Below are positions 35,924 through 43,579 of a stretch of 45,984 bases of DNA, piece by piece (the first letter of the stretch is position 1; the number at the start of each line of letters is the position of its first letter). The notes below the pieces were generated by a model. It was not told the DNA's origin. It saw only the letters and a list, made by a program, of their open reading frames with translations, and ran no database searches. The DNA comes from Clostridiaceae bacterium UBA5444 (GTDB lineage Bacteria > Bacillota > Clostridia > Clostridiales > Oxobacteraceae), in the NCBI GenBank assembly GCA_002426575.1, contig DIRE01000063.1, forward strand, positions 32,401 to 78,384, written 5' to 3'. The position numbers were made by a program, and so were the translations under genes.

Positions 35924-36799
35924 CTATCCCACCTTATGGCCTTTGGTTTTTATTGTATATAAATAACAATCCTCAAGAGTTGGTTCGTCTTTTACTCCTC
36001 TTTTTATTGTATTTTCAGATAAAAGCCTTATTTCATATCCATCATCTGTATAAGTAGATCTTATTGTCTCTAAAGATGATGGCATATTCCTATATTCATC
36101 TTCTGAAAGTTTAACCTTCCAAACTTTATTTTCAGCAGTCCTTTTAAGTTCTGGTATGGTTCCAGTTATAAGTACTTGTCCTTTATCTAAAATAGCTACC
36201 TCCTGGCAGATTGCCTCAATATCCTCTACAATGTGTGTTGATATTATTATTGTAGCATCCCTGCTTAAATCCTTTAAAAGGTTTCTAAACTTAATTCTCT
36301 CCTCTGGATCAAGGCCTGTAGTTGGTTCGTCAACAATTATAAGCTTTGGATTTCCTATTATTGCTTGAGCTATTCCAAATCTTCTAAGCATCCCACCAGA
36401 TAAAGCCTTTATTTTCTTTTTTCTCTCCCCTGCAAGGTTTACTCTATACAGACATCTATTAACTTCCTCATCTACATTAGAAGTCCCTTTTAAAACTGCT
36501 ATATGTTCTAATGCATCTTCCACAGATAGATTTTTGTACATAGAAAATTTTTGTGGCAGATACCCTAGTATCTCTCTTATACTTTCACCATCCCTCCAGT
36601 TAAGCTCTCCAAATCTCATTTCTTCATATTCGCAAGGTAGTAATGTAGCTAAAATCCTTATAAGAGTTGTTTTCCCTGCACCATTTGGACCTAATAGTCC
36701 AAATATTCCTGGTTTTATCTCTAATGATATGTTGCTTAATGCCTTAAAATCTCCATAATATTTATTTAAATTTTTAATAACTATGTTATTCATACTCAT
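35924..36799 (-). CDS. ABC transporter ATP-binding protein (ABC-2 type)
   Basis: 291 residues. Walker A GPNGAGKTT, Q-loop LPQKFSMYKNL, signature LSGGMLRRFGIAQ, Walker B LIIVDEPTTGLDP and the H-loop STHIVED are all intact. The C-terminal ~70 residues extend beyond the core, as in the CcmA/NatA type group. Its start overlaps the upstream permease stop by 4 bases. It drives the membrane proteins on both sides of it. Confidence 0.92.
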   Translation of the reverse strand: MSMNNIVIKNLNKYYGDFKALSNISLEIKPGIFGLLGPNGAGKTTLIRILATLLPCEYEEMRFGELNWRDGESIREILGYLPQKFSMYKNLSVEDALEHIAVLKGTSNVDEEVNRCLYRVNLAGERKKKIKALSGGMLRRFGIAQAIIGNPKLIIVDEPTTGLDPEERIKFRNLLKDLSRDATIIISTHIVEDIEAICQEVAILDKGQVLITGTIPELKRTAENKVWKVKLSEDEYRNMPSSLETIRSTYTDDGYEIRLLSENTIKRGVKDEPTLEDCYLYTIKTKGHKVG

Positions 36800-38922
36800 C
36801 TACTCTCCTCTTCATTTAAAAGTACTTCTAAATTATCTGAAGTGAAATTGGAGTTATCTTTCATCTCTCTAAACCACTTTTTTAAAAAATTATTTACCTT
36901 TTTCTCATCATCTTTGTTTTTATCAATATAATCCTTAACAGACTCTCTTATGCGGATTTCTTTCTCTATTTGTTTACACTTATTTAAATCTTCTTTATCC
37001 CATTCCATTAACTGTTTTAAATTCTCTATATTATCTTCTAAAATATTATATATCTCTATATTGGTAAATCTAAGGTTGTACCAATACTCATAAGCATATC
37101 CTAAAAGGTAGGTTATATCTTTAGAATAGTTTTCTATATTTATTACGTCACTATTTATTATTTGTCTAGGTAGATATTCTTTTGATATTTTATTGTGAAC
37201 ATTATTTAAATAACTTTCATCTATTATAATATGGTCCTTAAAATTCAATAGATTGACTGATAAAAAGTAATCTTTAGGAATATCAACAAAAAAATGCTTA
37301 TTCCCATTATCTACTTTATATTCTAAATCCTTCTCTATTTGTTTTCTTATATTTTGCCCTTCCTCTATATATTCGTTTAATGCTTTATCAATGTTATTAA
37401 TAGAAACAGGATAATATATTGTATCCTCCCCTATTTTTTTCTCCTTCATCATTCCGCCAACTAATGTTACTCCATTATTTGCTGTACCTTCCCATGTATC
37501 TTTGTTAACCTTATTAAGGTTTGTGCAAAGCGTTTTAGGTCCTTTATATTGAAGTTTATATTTTGTTTCCTTATTTCTATTTAAAGGAGTTGTCAATATA
37601 GTTGTAGAAAATGTATCAACAAATGTGAATGCATTATAACTTCCTTCTATGGGGAGCCAAGGAAAGTCTGCTGGCAAAAATACGCTTTGTTCATTAGCAA
37701 AATAGTATGCCGAACTATTTCCCTCATATTTTACTATTATATAATCTTCTTGGTCTTTACTTAATTTACTATTAAATTTAATTTTAAATTGATCGCCTTT
37801 TTGCTCAAAATCAAGGTATTCATTTCTGCTATTTTTAATTTCTTTTACTCTAAATCCATGAAATAACGTAAAAACCAAATTATCTGTTTCCTCTGTAATA
37901 ATATAGTCAATCTTTGTTTCTGATTTAATCTGGTGAATCGTGGATAATTTAATATCGTAGGCTTTAATATTAAAATTATGTTCATTAGCATAATTTGCTT
38001 CTCTATTTTGTATATAATAATCCCTCTCATCCCACCCAGGATTTTCAGAAACATCATTTGTTTTTAGTACCTGAGTAGGAAGCATAAATCCATAAACATT
38101 AAAGCCAATTATAAATGAAAATATTATTGTAATTAAAATTTTAGGCTTTTTTGTTTTATTATAGTTTTTAGAAACAACTAAAAATAAAATTACAAACAAC
38201 AATAAAGATAGCATAAAGAATTTTATATACCATCTTTGCATCTCTAAAGGGAATCCATAGGTATTTTGATAAGATAAACTTATATCTGTTTGTCCTATAT
38301 TAAAAAAGAATGCCATTTTTTCTAAAAGTTTTGTACCTCTTCCACGAGTAATTCCCCCAAGAACATCAAATATTAGTTCATTTGATGAGGTCAATAAAAT
38401 CCATAGTATAATCATAAGTGAATAGGAAGCCCTTGATTTTATGGTTAATGCTAATAACATACCAATAAATCCACATATAATAAATGGAATAGTAAGATAA
38501 AGTATTATATATAAAAAGGATTTCCAATATATAATCGGTTCAACTTTTGCAATGGCATAGGATATGTATATTTCTATAGTAAAAAGTAGCGTAAATACAA
38601 TAACACCAGTTATTAAAGCCAAAATCTTAGAGATTATCTTAGAGCTAAACCCCTTAGGAAGGGAATAAAAAATTTCATCACAATAATTAGCCTTCTCAAT
38701 CCTTACCATATAAAAGCCTAAAACCATAAATGCAAATATTCCTGCAAATACTAAATATGCAGATGATGTTAATGTTTGGCATGGCTCATAAAGTACTGAG
38801 TTTTTATTAACAGCCATACTAACTATCATATATGCAATACCAATTAAATTTGCTGCCCAATAGATTAAATTTGTCATCAATAACCTAACCTCTAGGCAAT
38901 AGCAGTTCCATATTCTTCTCAT
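36796..38922 (-). CDS. Large ABC-2 permease with C-terminal ectodomain, possibly M1-peptidase-like
   Basis: 708 residues. About six membrane spans fill residues 1-275, after which a soluble part of about 430 residues follows. The soluble part begins with a beta-rich domain (YDIKLSTIHQIKSETKIDYII, QEDYIIVKYEGNSSAYYF, FLPADFPWLPIEGSYNAFTF) that looks like the front domain of M1 aminopeptidases. A helical C-terminus follows (ITYLLGYAYEYWYNLRF and lysine/glutamate-rich helices). No HExxH zinc motif is present, so any peptidase would be inactive. The M1 likeness is my inference. GGGGG precedes the ATG. First gene of its operon. Confidence 0.7.
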   Translation of the reverse strand: MRRIWNCYCLEVRLLMTNLIYWAANLIGIAYMIVSMAVNKNSVLYEPCQTLTSSAYLVFAGIFAFMVLGFYMVRIEKANYCDEIFYSLPKGFSSKIISKILALITGVIVFTLLFTIEIYISYAIAKVEPIIYWKSFLYIILYLTIPFIICGFIGMLLALTIKSRASYSLMIILWILLTSSNELIFDVLGGITRGRGTKLLEKMAFFFNIGQTDISLSYQNTYGFPLEMQRWYIKFFMLSLLLFVILFLVVSKNYNKTKKPKILITIIFSFIIGFNVYGFMLPTQVLKTNDVSENPGWDERDYYIQNREANYANEHNFNIKAYDIKLSTIHQIKSETKIDYIITEETDNLVFTLFHGFRVKEIKNSRNEYLDFEQKGDQFKIKFNSKLSKDQEDYIIVKYEGNSSAYYFANEQSVFLPADFPWLPIEGSYNAFTFVDTFSTTILTTPLNRNKETKYKLQYKGPKTLCTNLNKVNKDTWEGTANNGVTLVGGMMKEKKIGEDTIYYPVSINNIDKALNEYIEEGQNIRKQIEKDLEYKVDNGNKHFFVDIPKDYFLSVNLLNFKDHIIIDESYLNNVHNKISKEYLPRQIINSDVINIENYSKDITYLLGYAYEYWYNLRFTNIEIYNILEDNIENLKQLMEWDKEDLNKCKQIEKEIRIRESVKDYIDKNKDDEKKVNNFLKKWFREMKDNSNFTSDNLEVLLNEEESR

Positions 38923-38930
38923 TTGTAAGT

Positions 38931-39102
38931 CCCCCTGTCATCATTTGAAAGCTTTCTATATATATAACGATATGAATATGAAAAAGGATTCAATTTGTTA
39001 TCTTTTTTGCTTTTACTTCTAGTTTTGGCAACATACACTGATTGCTTATAAAACTGTGTATAATATAATTAATATATAAATTTGTACAAGCATGACAGGG
39101 GG
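38931..39102. repeat. Inverted repeat of two ribosome-site regions
   Basis: CCCCCTGTCAT (38931-38941) and ATGACAGGGGG (39092-39102) are perfect complements. On the minus strand this is the ribosome site of the 708-residue permease; on the plus strand the same string is followed by AATAAACTTGCGAAGC, similar to the permease's ACTTACAAATGAGAAG. The pair looks like an inverted duplication of a gene start. Confidence 0.6.
39025..39052 (+). promoter_or_regulatory. Possible promoter left in front of the esterase remnant
   Basis: TTGGCA (39025-39030) and TATAAA (39047-39052) are 16 bases apart. The only plus-strand gene it could serve directly is the decayed esterase at 39108, which ends in a terminator. 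Confidence 0.35.
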
Positions 39103-39107
39103 AATAA

Positions 39108-39191
39108 ACTTGCGAAGCAGATACCCTGCATCCTAACTCTGCTGGCTATGAAGTAGTATCAAAAAAAATAGCTCAACTAATAAATCCTTAA
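39108..39191 (+). pseudogene. C-terminal remnant of a GDSL/SGNH esterase gene
   Basis: The frame reads ADTLHPNSAGYEVVSKKI and AQLINP before TAA 39189-39191. D-x-x-HPN-x-x-GY is the last catalytic block of SGNH hydrolases. A TAA lies just upstream in frame (39105-39107) and there is no start codon, so roughly 90 percent of the gene is missing. The original terminator follows. Confidence 0.75.
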
Positions 39192-39224
39192 GGGGTTAAT
39201 ACCTTCTTAAGGATTTATTAGTTG
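39174..39224 (+). terminator. Terminator of the decayed esterase gene
   Basis: A perfect 19-base-pair stem, 39174-39192 with 39206-39224, includes the stop codon of the remnant. The T-run is weak (TATTT). Confidence 0.75.
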
Positions 39225-39274
39225 TATTTAGCAGCAAATGGCCATAAGTAACAAAAGTCTTTATTTTTTTCCAT

Positions 39275-39355
39275 ATAAGTGCTATGATAAAGAGCATATT
39301 ATATGCGTTTATAGGTAAAAATTATATGTGGATAACCCAATAGCATAGCACTTAT
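39275..39355 (+). promoter_or_regulatory. Structured leader before the small exporter gene
   Basis: TAAGTGCTATG-type arms at 39275-39286 and 39344-39355 pair over 12 bases and enclose a second hairpin (GCATA/TATGC, 39294-39306, extended by ATAAA/TTTAT). TATGAT at 39283-39288 could also be a -10 box. The structure ends about 28 bases before the ATG. It matches no riboswitch class I know. Confidence 0.4.
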
Positions 39356-39383
39356 TTTAATAATATATGGAGCTGAAAGCAAA

Positions 39384-39863
39384 ATGTCTAACGTACTAGG
39401 TATAATAAAATCTAATATAATTGTTATTCTTACTGCAATGTTGCCAGTTGTTGAACTTCGTGGAGCCATACCAGTTGGAATCGCACTAGGCATTCCTCCA
39501 ATTGAGGCAACCATTTTAAGTATTATTGGAAGTACTCTACCAGTTCCTTTTATACTTTTCTTTATTAAATACATATTTAAGTGGCTTTCAAAGTTTGAGA
39601 AAACCAATAAGCTAATTGAAAAGATAACATCTAAAGCAATGAAAAAAAGCGATAGTATTGCAAAATATGAATTCTGGGGACTTTTATTATTTGTTGGAAT
39701 ACCCCTTCCAGGGACGGGAGCTTGGACTGGCAGCCTTATTGCATCACTCCTTGGAATGAAAAATAAAGTAGCAATACCTGCAATATTTTTAGGGAATGTA
39801 TTAGCTGGAACCATAGTATACTTGTTAAGTTATACAACAATTAATATTTTTAATTTCTTTTAA
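39384..39863 (+). CDS. Small multidrug export protein family (COG2426) membrane protein
   Basis: 159 residues with about four membrane spans. Conserved family segments are LTAMLPVVELRGAIPVGIALG near the start and LLLFVGIPLPGTGAWTGSLIA in the middle, with GNVLAGTIVYLLSY at the end. The family name implies drug export, but direct evidence for transport is thin. The gene is monocistronic and converges on rtcB with only 8 bases between stops, so the two transcripts must overlap unless one ends early. The ribosome site GGAG is 11 bases from the ATG. Confidence 0.88.
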   Translation: MSNVLGIIKSNIIVILTAMLPVVELRGAIPVGIALGIPPIEATILSIIGSTLPVPFILFFIKYIFKWLSKFEKTNKLIEKITSKAMKKSDSIAKYEFWGLLLFVGIPLPGTGAWTGSLIASLLGMKNKVAIPAIFLGNVLAGTIVYLLSYTTINIFNFF

Positions 39864-39871
39864 TAATACAT

Positions 39872-41074
39872 TTACTCTGCAGCTTTGAAATTGTAAATAG
39901 GTTTTATAATTTTTATAACTTCAGCAGTAGGTTCTATGTTTTCTATAATTTCATTCATATCCTTATATGCCATTGGGCATTCATCTAGAGTTTCCTTATT
40001 CACAGAAGTTGTGTATACATTTTCCATCTGCTTTTTGAATTCTGAAACAGTAAATGTGTTTTTTGCCTCTCTGCGGCTCATTAGACGCCCTGCACCATGA
40101 GGAGCAGAATAGTTCCAATCCTCGTTGCCTTTTCCTATACAAATTAAGCTACCATCACGCATATTAATTGGAATAAGCAGTTTTTCTCCAAACTTTGCAG
40201 ATACTGCTCCCTTTCTAAGTATCATATTATCAGTATCAATATAGTTGTGAATGGTTGTAAACTGCTCATAAACATCTAGTTTCATACCACGTACAATCTC
40301 ATAAACCATGGCCTTTCTATTAATTTCTGCATACTGCTGTATTATTTTCATATCATGTATATAATCGTCAAATAAATCTTCTGATACATAGGCAAGTCCA
40401 GAGGGTATGTTGGTAAGCACTTGCTTTTTTAGTTCTTTTATAGCCTTTTGAATTTCTTTTTCTCTGCCATTTGCCTTATAATCTGCTATCAGACTATCAA
40501 TAGCCTTCCTATCATTGCCATTTAATCTTTTATATGCAAGCTCTTGATACAATTTAGCTACCTCATTCCCAAGATAGCGGCTGCCAGAATGGACGACAAT
40601 ATATATATTACCCTCTTCGTCTTTATCTGCTTCAATAAAATGGTTTCCCCCTCCTAGTGTTCCAATACTGTGGATTGCACGATGATAGTTTATGTTATTA
40701 TAGCAGCGAAGCTTAGTCAAATCTATCTCATCACTAAACTTATGCGGCGTCTCTCTTACATTCATTCCAGATGGAATTTTTGCATATATTAATTTATCAA
40801 GTTTTTGTAGTTCTATATGTTTATTAGATATCTGAATAGTTTCCATACCACATCCTATGTCAACTCCCACAAGATTTGGAACAACCGTATCTTTTATGGT
40901 CATAGTAGTACCTATGGTGCACCCGGCATCTGCATGAACATCAGGCATGATGCGTATTTTAGCACCTTCTGCATATTTCATATCGCAAAGGCATTTAATC
41001 TGGGCCATAGCAGCATCTTCTATAGTATCGGTGAATACCTTCGCAGTAGCATGTTCACCTTTTATTTCAATCAT
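39872..41074 (-). CDS. rtcB: RNA-splicing ligase RtcB
   Basis: About 400 residues. RtcB joins RNA 2',3'-cyclic phosphate or 3'-phosphate ends to 5'-OH ends using GTP and Mn2+, repairing RNA cut by toxins. Metal-site and active-site blocks are present: IMPDVHADAGCTIGTTM, GVDIGCGM with the metal cysteine, GGGNHFIEA, VHSGSRYLG, and SAPHGAGRLMSRR, whose H326 is the GMP-accepting histidine. I prefer ATG 41074, with AAGGGAG 7 bases upstream, over ATG 41080. It overlaps the slipin gene end closely, so both are one transcription unit. Adjacent tRNA-like RNA and WYL regulators point to RNA-damage response. Confidence 0.95.
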   Translation of the reverse strand: MIEIKGEHATAKVFTDTIEDAAMAQIKCLCDMKYAEGAKIRIMPDVHADAGCTIGTTMTIKDTVVPNLVGVDIGCGMETIQISNKHIELQKLDKLIYAKIPSGMNVRETPHKFSDEIDLTKLRCYNNINYHRAIHSIGTLGGGNHFIEADKDEEGNIYIVVHSGSRYLGNEVAKLYQELAYKRLNGNDRKAIDSLIADYKANGREKEIQKAIKELKKQVLTNIPSGLAYVSEDLFDDYIHDMKIIQQYAEINRKAMVYEIVRGMKLDVYEQFTTIHNYIDTDNMILRKGAVSAKFGEKLLIPINMRDGSLICIGKGNEDWNYSAPHGAGRLMSRREAKNTFTVSEFKKQMENVYTTSVNKETLDECPMAYKDMNEIIENIEPTAEVIKIIKPIYNFKAAE

Positions 41075-41076
41075 CT

Positions 41077-42174
41077 TCATTCTCCCTTCAAAATCTTAGT
41101 AAGTTGTGATAGCAAATCATTACCACCACTAACAGTTATATTACCTACATTCTCGCAAATCTTTTCTAGATATTCAAGTTCCTTTAATTTATAAAGGGTT
41201 TTATTTTCTTCCATCAATTTTGCAGTATTGAGCAAACTTCGTGTAGATGCAACTTCTTCACGGCGGGTTATTACGTTGGCCTGTGCCTTTTTCTCAGCAA
41301 TAAGCACAGTGTTCATAATGTCTCGTATTTCACCTGGGAGAATAATATCCTTAACTCCTGCATCATAAACAGTTATAAAGTAATCACTTTCTCTTTCCTT
41401 AAGCTTTTTAAACACAAATTCAGATATTTGCTCTTTATTTTCAAGAATTTCATCAATACGATATTTACCAACATATTCACGTAGAGCCAATTGTAATGTT
41501 ACATGAATTTGTTCCTTAAAATCTTCTATTTCATCATAGATTTTCACATAATCAGAAATCTTATAATGGCATACAAGGTTTATACGAAGTGCTACCTTAT
41601 CAAGTGTCAAAGTTTCCTGACCCGTAATATCCATTTGCAAAAGACGTGTATCAACAAATCCTACATCAATTTTTGTACCATTATTCCAAAAATAATATGT
41701 ACCTTCATCTAATAGTTTTACAAACTTTTGATTAAAATACATTCTTGCCTTTTGAAAATGAGCAACCTCTATTTTAAAATAGTATGTTTGTGGTATATAT
41801 TCAAAAATAAATTTGGGAATATTCTCTGCTACTTCAGTATTTGAAATATCTATTTCTTTAAACTCATGATTGTCATATACACTCCAAAAGGCATATTTAC
41901 CGCTTTGCAAGCAGCCTGAAAATTTCCCATTTATATAATGAAGCACAATAGTTTCATCCTGAACATCAACAACAGAAATCTGTTGTTGTATATCCTTATC
42001 CTTCAAAAACACAGATAAATCATAGCCAGGCAATTTAAATTCATTAGAAATGCTGACAATATGAACCTTTGCAGAATTACCGAAAAATCGGTATTTACCT
42101 GCGCCAAGCATTTTAACAAATTTACCGTTTTTAAAGAGTAAACCCCTCTCATTTTCGCTAACAATTACTTTCAC
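41077..42174 (-). CDS. Slipin-like SPFH/band 7 protein of an RNA repair operon
   Basis: About 365 residues with no clear membrane hairpin. The SPFH part (~165-290) contains TGQETLTLDKVALRINLVCHYKI and LQLALREYVGKYRIDEILENK; a helical region follows (IAEKKAQANVITRREEVASTRSLLNTAKLMEENKTLYKLKE). The first 165 residues hold three copies of a beta-hairpin motif of the form NGKFVxxLxxGKYxFW at about 16-31, 82-97 and 148-163. Start GTG 42174 is chosen for GGAGGTG 6 bases upstream. Slipins with RtcB occur in many bacterial RNA repair loci; their function there is unknown, but scaffolding is plausible. Confidence 0.88.
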   Translation of the reverse strand: MKVIVSENERGLLFKNGKFVKMLGAGKYRFFGNSAKVHIVSISNEFKLPGYDLSVFLKDKDIQQQISVVDVQDETIVLHYINGKFSGCLQSGKYAFWSVYDNHEFKEIDISNTEVAENIPKFIFEYIPQTYYFKIEVAHFQKARMYFNQKFVKLLDEGTYYFWNNGTKIDVGFVDTRLLQMDITGQETLTLDKVALRINLVCHYKISDYVKIYDEIEDFKEQIHVTLQLALREYVGKYRIDEILENKEQISEFVFKKLKERESDYFITVYDAGVKDIILPGEIRDIMNTVLIAEKKAQANVITRREEVASTRSLLNTAKLMEENKTLYKLKELEYLEKICENVGNITVSGGNDLLSQLTKILKGE

Positions 42175-42180
42175 GATATA

Positions 42181-42374
42181 CACCTCCAATTAAATTTAAG
42201 CATTTTGCAAATTATCCATGGGATTTTTGCGGCAAAGAACTTGAGATGTTCTGTTATCCCGCCGGGGAAATACACTTTAGACGAGATAAAGATAAATCGG
42301 TATCCGCTCTTTGGCAAGGCAAAAATCACATTTGTCATAGATTTATGCAAGCATAAGTCTATGACCGGATAATT
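42181..42374 (-). ncRNA. Second structured RNA segment in the slipin-rtcB leader
   Basis: No protein gene fits here. On the minus strand a strong hairpin (42334-42365, 13 pairs with one mismatch) stands on a TATCCG/CGGATA helix (42366-42371 with 42301-42306). Nearer the slipin gene, GGGAT/ATCCC encloses AGAAC-ATCTCAA-GTTCT, a five-pair stem with a 7-base loop like an anticodon arm. It could be a separate RNA or the 3' part of the tRNA-like transcript and the slipin leader. Confidence 0.4.
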
Positions 42375-42394
42375 TGTGAACACTAAGAACTTTT

Positions 42395-42551
42395 CTAAAG
42401 GGTTTGAAGCCCTATGGTCTTTTTTAACCAAAAGCGAACTTTCTTGTTCGTAGCAGGATTCGAACCTGCATTTTCCCAAGCCATGGCAAGGGAAGTGCCT
42501 CTGAACGGGATTTAAGCCCGTATAAGCAAAATTACTTGGCATACCCTTCGG
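42395..42551 (-). ncRNA. tRNA-mimic RNA resembling bacterial Y RNA (YrlA), next to slipin-rtcB
   Basis: Read on the minus strand in order: CCGAAGGGTATG (42540-42551) pairs with CAAACCCTTTAG (42395-42406) as the closing helix. Inside are a 7-base-loop hairpin with loop CTTAAAT (42505-42521), a variable-arm-like stem (42473-42494), and a perfect T-arm with loop TTCGAAT (42453-42469). Next comes a stem closed by AAGAAA (42435-42450), and then a D-arm-like hairpin with a GG-containing alternative (42415-42434). A T-arm, then a capped acceptor-like stem, then a D-like arm is the permuted tRNA topology known from YrlA. CCGAAGG resembles the Ro60-binding GNCGAANG motif with one difference. The transcript probably starts near 42575. 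It is not an ordinary tRNA: no open 7-pair acceptor stem exists. Confidence 0.6.
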
Positions 42552-42643
42552 TAACACCTCGGGCACCGTAGGAGTTTTATAAAATCCATACAAAAGCAAC
42601 TCTGCAATACATATCATACAGGAAAATTTACCACTTATCATCG

Positions 42644-42681
42644 AAAAAAAGTTGCGAACTCTAATTTGTACGCAACTTTTT
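42644..42681 (-). terminator. Terminator overlapping the end of the second WYL gene
   Basis: AAAAAGTTGCG (42671-42681 read on the minus strand) pairs with CGCAACTTTTT (42646-42656), followed by further T residues. The left arm is part of the last codons of the WYL gene and the stop codon lies in the loop. It separates the regulator operon from the RNA/slipin/rtcB unit. Confidence 0.88.
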
Positions 42682-43575
42682 CTGATTTTCAAGTCTTTCT
42701 TTTATTTTTTTAATAAAACTTTCTGGATAAGTTACTTTAATCATAGGTCCAAAAGATAAAATTCTTATAAGCACCTCGGTTTCATCACTTTTATAATATG
42801 TTAGTTTCGTTTCATAATGGTCATTATCTATTTGTCTTGTTTCTTTTTCATAATTTGCAAAGTGAAGCATACTACGTTCTAAAGCATTCCGTTTATCTGT
42901 AATTTCGAATATTACAAAGCACTTTTGCCTATGAAGCCCTCTGATTTGGCTTTCATCAAATGTGTTCTTCAGTAATACACATCCTTTTATTCTTGCTATG
43001 TTTATTGTAGAAAGTTTATATTTGCCCTGACAAATTAACCGAAACTTATCATCCTTAGGAGAATATTCTAGCTCTCGCGGCGTGTATATATGGTGATGAT
43101 AGTATCCTTTACTGCTTTTAAATTCTATTTCTATTTGCCGCTTTTCCTTAAGAGCACATAAAATAGTTTTAAAAGCACTTATGTATTCGTCACTATCATA
43201 TGGATCCCTATCTTTGTTTATATCAAGGTAGTAAAAATCGCTTTCAGTATAAAGAGGTTCAATATTATCAAGCCCTTCAATATGCTGGCCAAACACTAAA
43301 AAACGTTTGTCTAGAGTAATTGCCTTTAAGTACCGCATCTGTAACTCTGTCAATGGCATAGATGGTTTATTTTTTATTGGAGTATTAAAATCCTTTGTTA
43401 TTACTTGCCATTCCTCATTTTTGATTGCATCTAAAATAAAGACAAAGCTTTCAGAGAAGGCATAGTCATTTATAATGTCAAATGCTGTTTTTTCATTGAG
43501 CTCGCCATCAATGGCTTTATCTATAAGATGGGCAACTGCATTGTAATATGCACTATATACTTCAGAGAATATCAT
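42661..43575 (-). CDS. WYL-domain regulator protein, second of a pair
   Basis: About 304 residues. The middle and C-terminal part has the WYL-like pattern: ALKEKRQIEIEFKSSKGYYHHHIYTPRELEYSPKDDKFRLICQGK, then TINIARIKGC and a C-terminal extension domain ending in PMIKVTYPESFIKKIKERL. WYL domains sense ligands, in some cases nucleic acids, and control stress and defence genes. No clear helix-turn-helix is seen at the N-terminus (an all-helical region is). ATG 43575 follows GGAGG at 8 bases and is 4 bases after the stop of the first WYL gene. Likely a partner of that protein in controlling the RNA repair genes. Confidence 0.85.
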   Translation of the reverse strand: MIFSEVYSAYYNAVAHLIDKAIDGELNEKTAFDIINDYAFSESFVFILDAIKNEEWQVITKDFNTPIKNKPSMPLTELQMRYLKAITLDKRFLVFGQHIEGLDNIEPLYTESDFYYLDINKDRDPYDSDEYISAFKTILCALKEKRQIEIEFKSSKGYYHHHIYTPRELEYSPKDDKFRLICQGKYKLSTINIARIKGCVLLKNTFDESQIRGLHRQKCFVIFEITDKRNALERSMLHFANYEKETRQIDNDHYETKLTYYKSDETEVLIRILSFGPMIKVTYPESFIKKIKERLENQKKLRTN

Positions 43576-43579
43576 AATT

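Noticed and set aside
39299..39814. A 171-codon minus-strand open frame opposite the small exporter gene
   Set aside because: The plus strand encodes a recognisable COG2426 protein and no minus ribosome site exists.
42391..42420. A tRNA-Sec-like anticodon arm with loop CTTCAAA
   Set aside because: The stem has only four good pairs, no matching T-arm follows, and the 3' strand pairs better with 42540-42551 as the closing helix.
42415..42521. A standard tRNA-Leu(UAA), suggested by the CTTAAAT loop, long variable arm and T-arm
   Set aside because: There is no 5' strand complementary to the bases after the T-arm over seven pairs, no usual D-arm in the right place and no CCA end; extra bases separate the arms. 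A tRNA-mimic fits better.
42171..42692. A 173-codon minus-strand open frame across the WYL-slipin gap
   Set aside because: It has no ribosome site, runs through a strong terminator and the T-arm, overlaps both flanking genes in another frame, and its product has the look of translated tRNA sequence.
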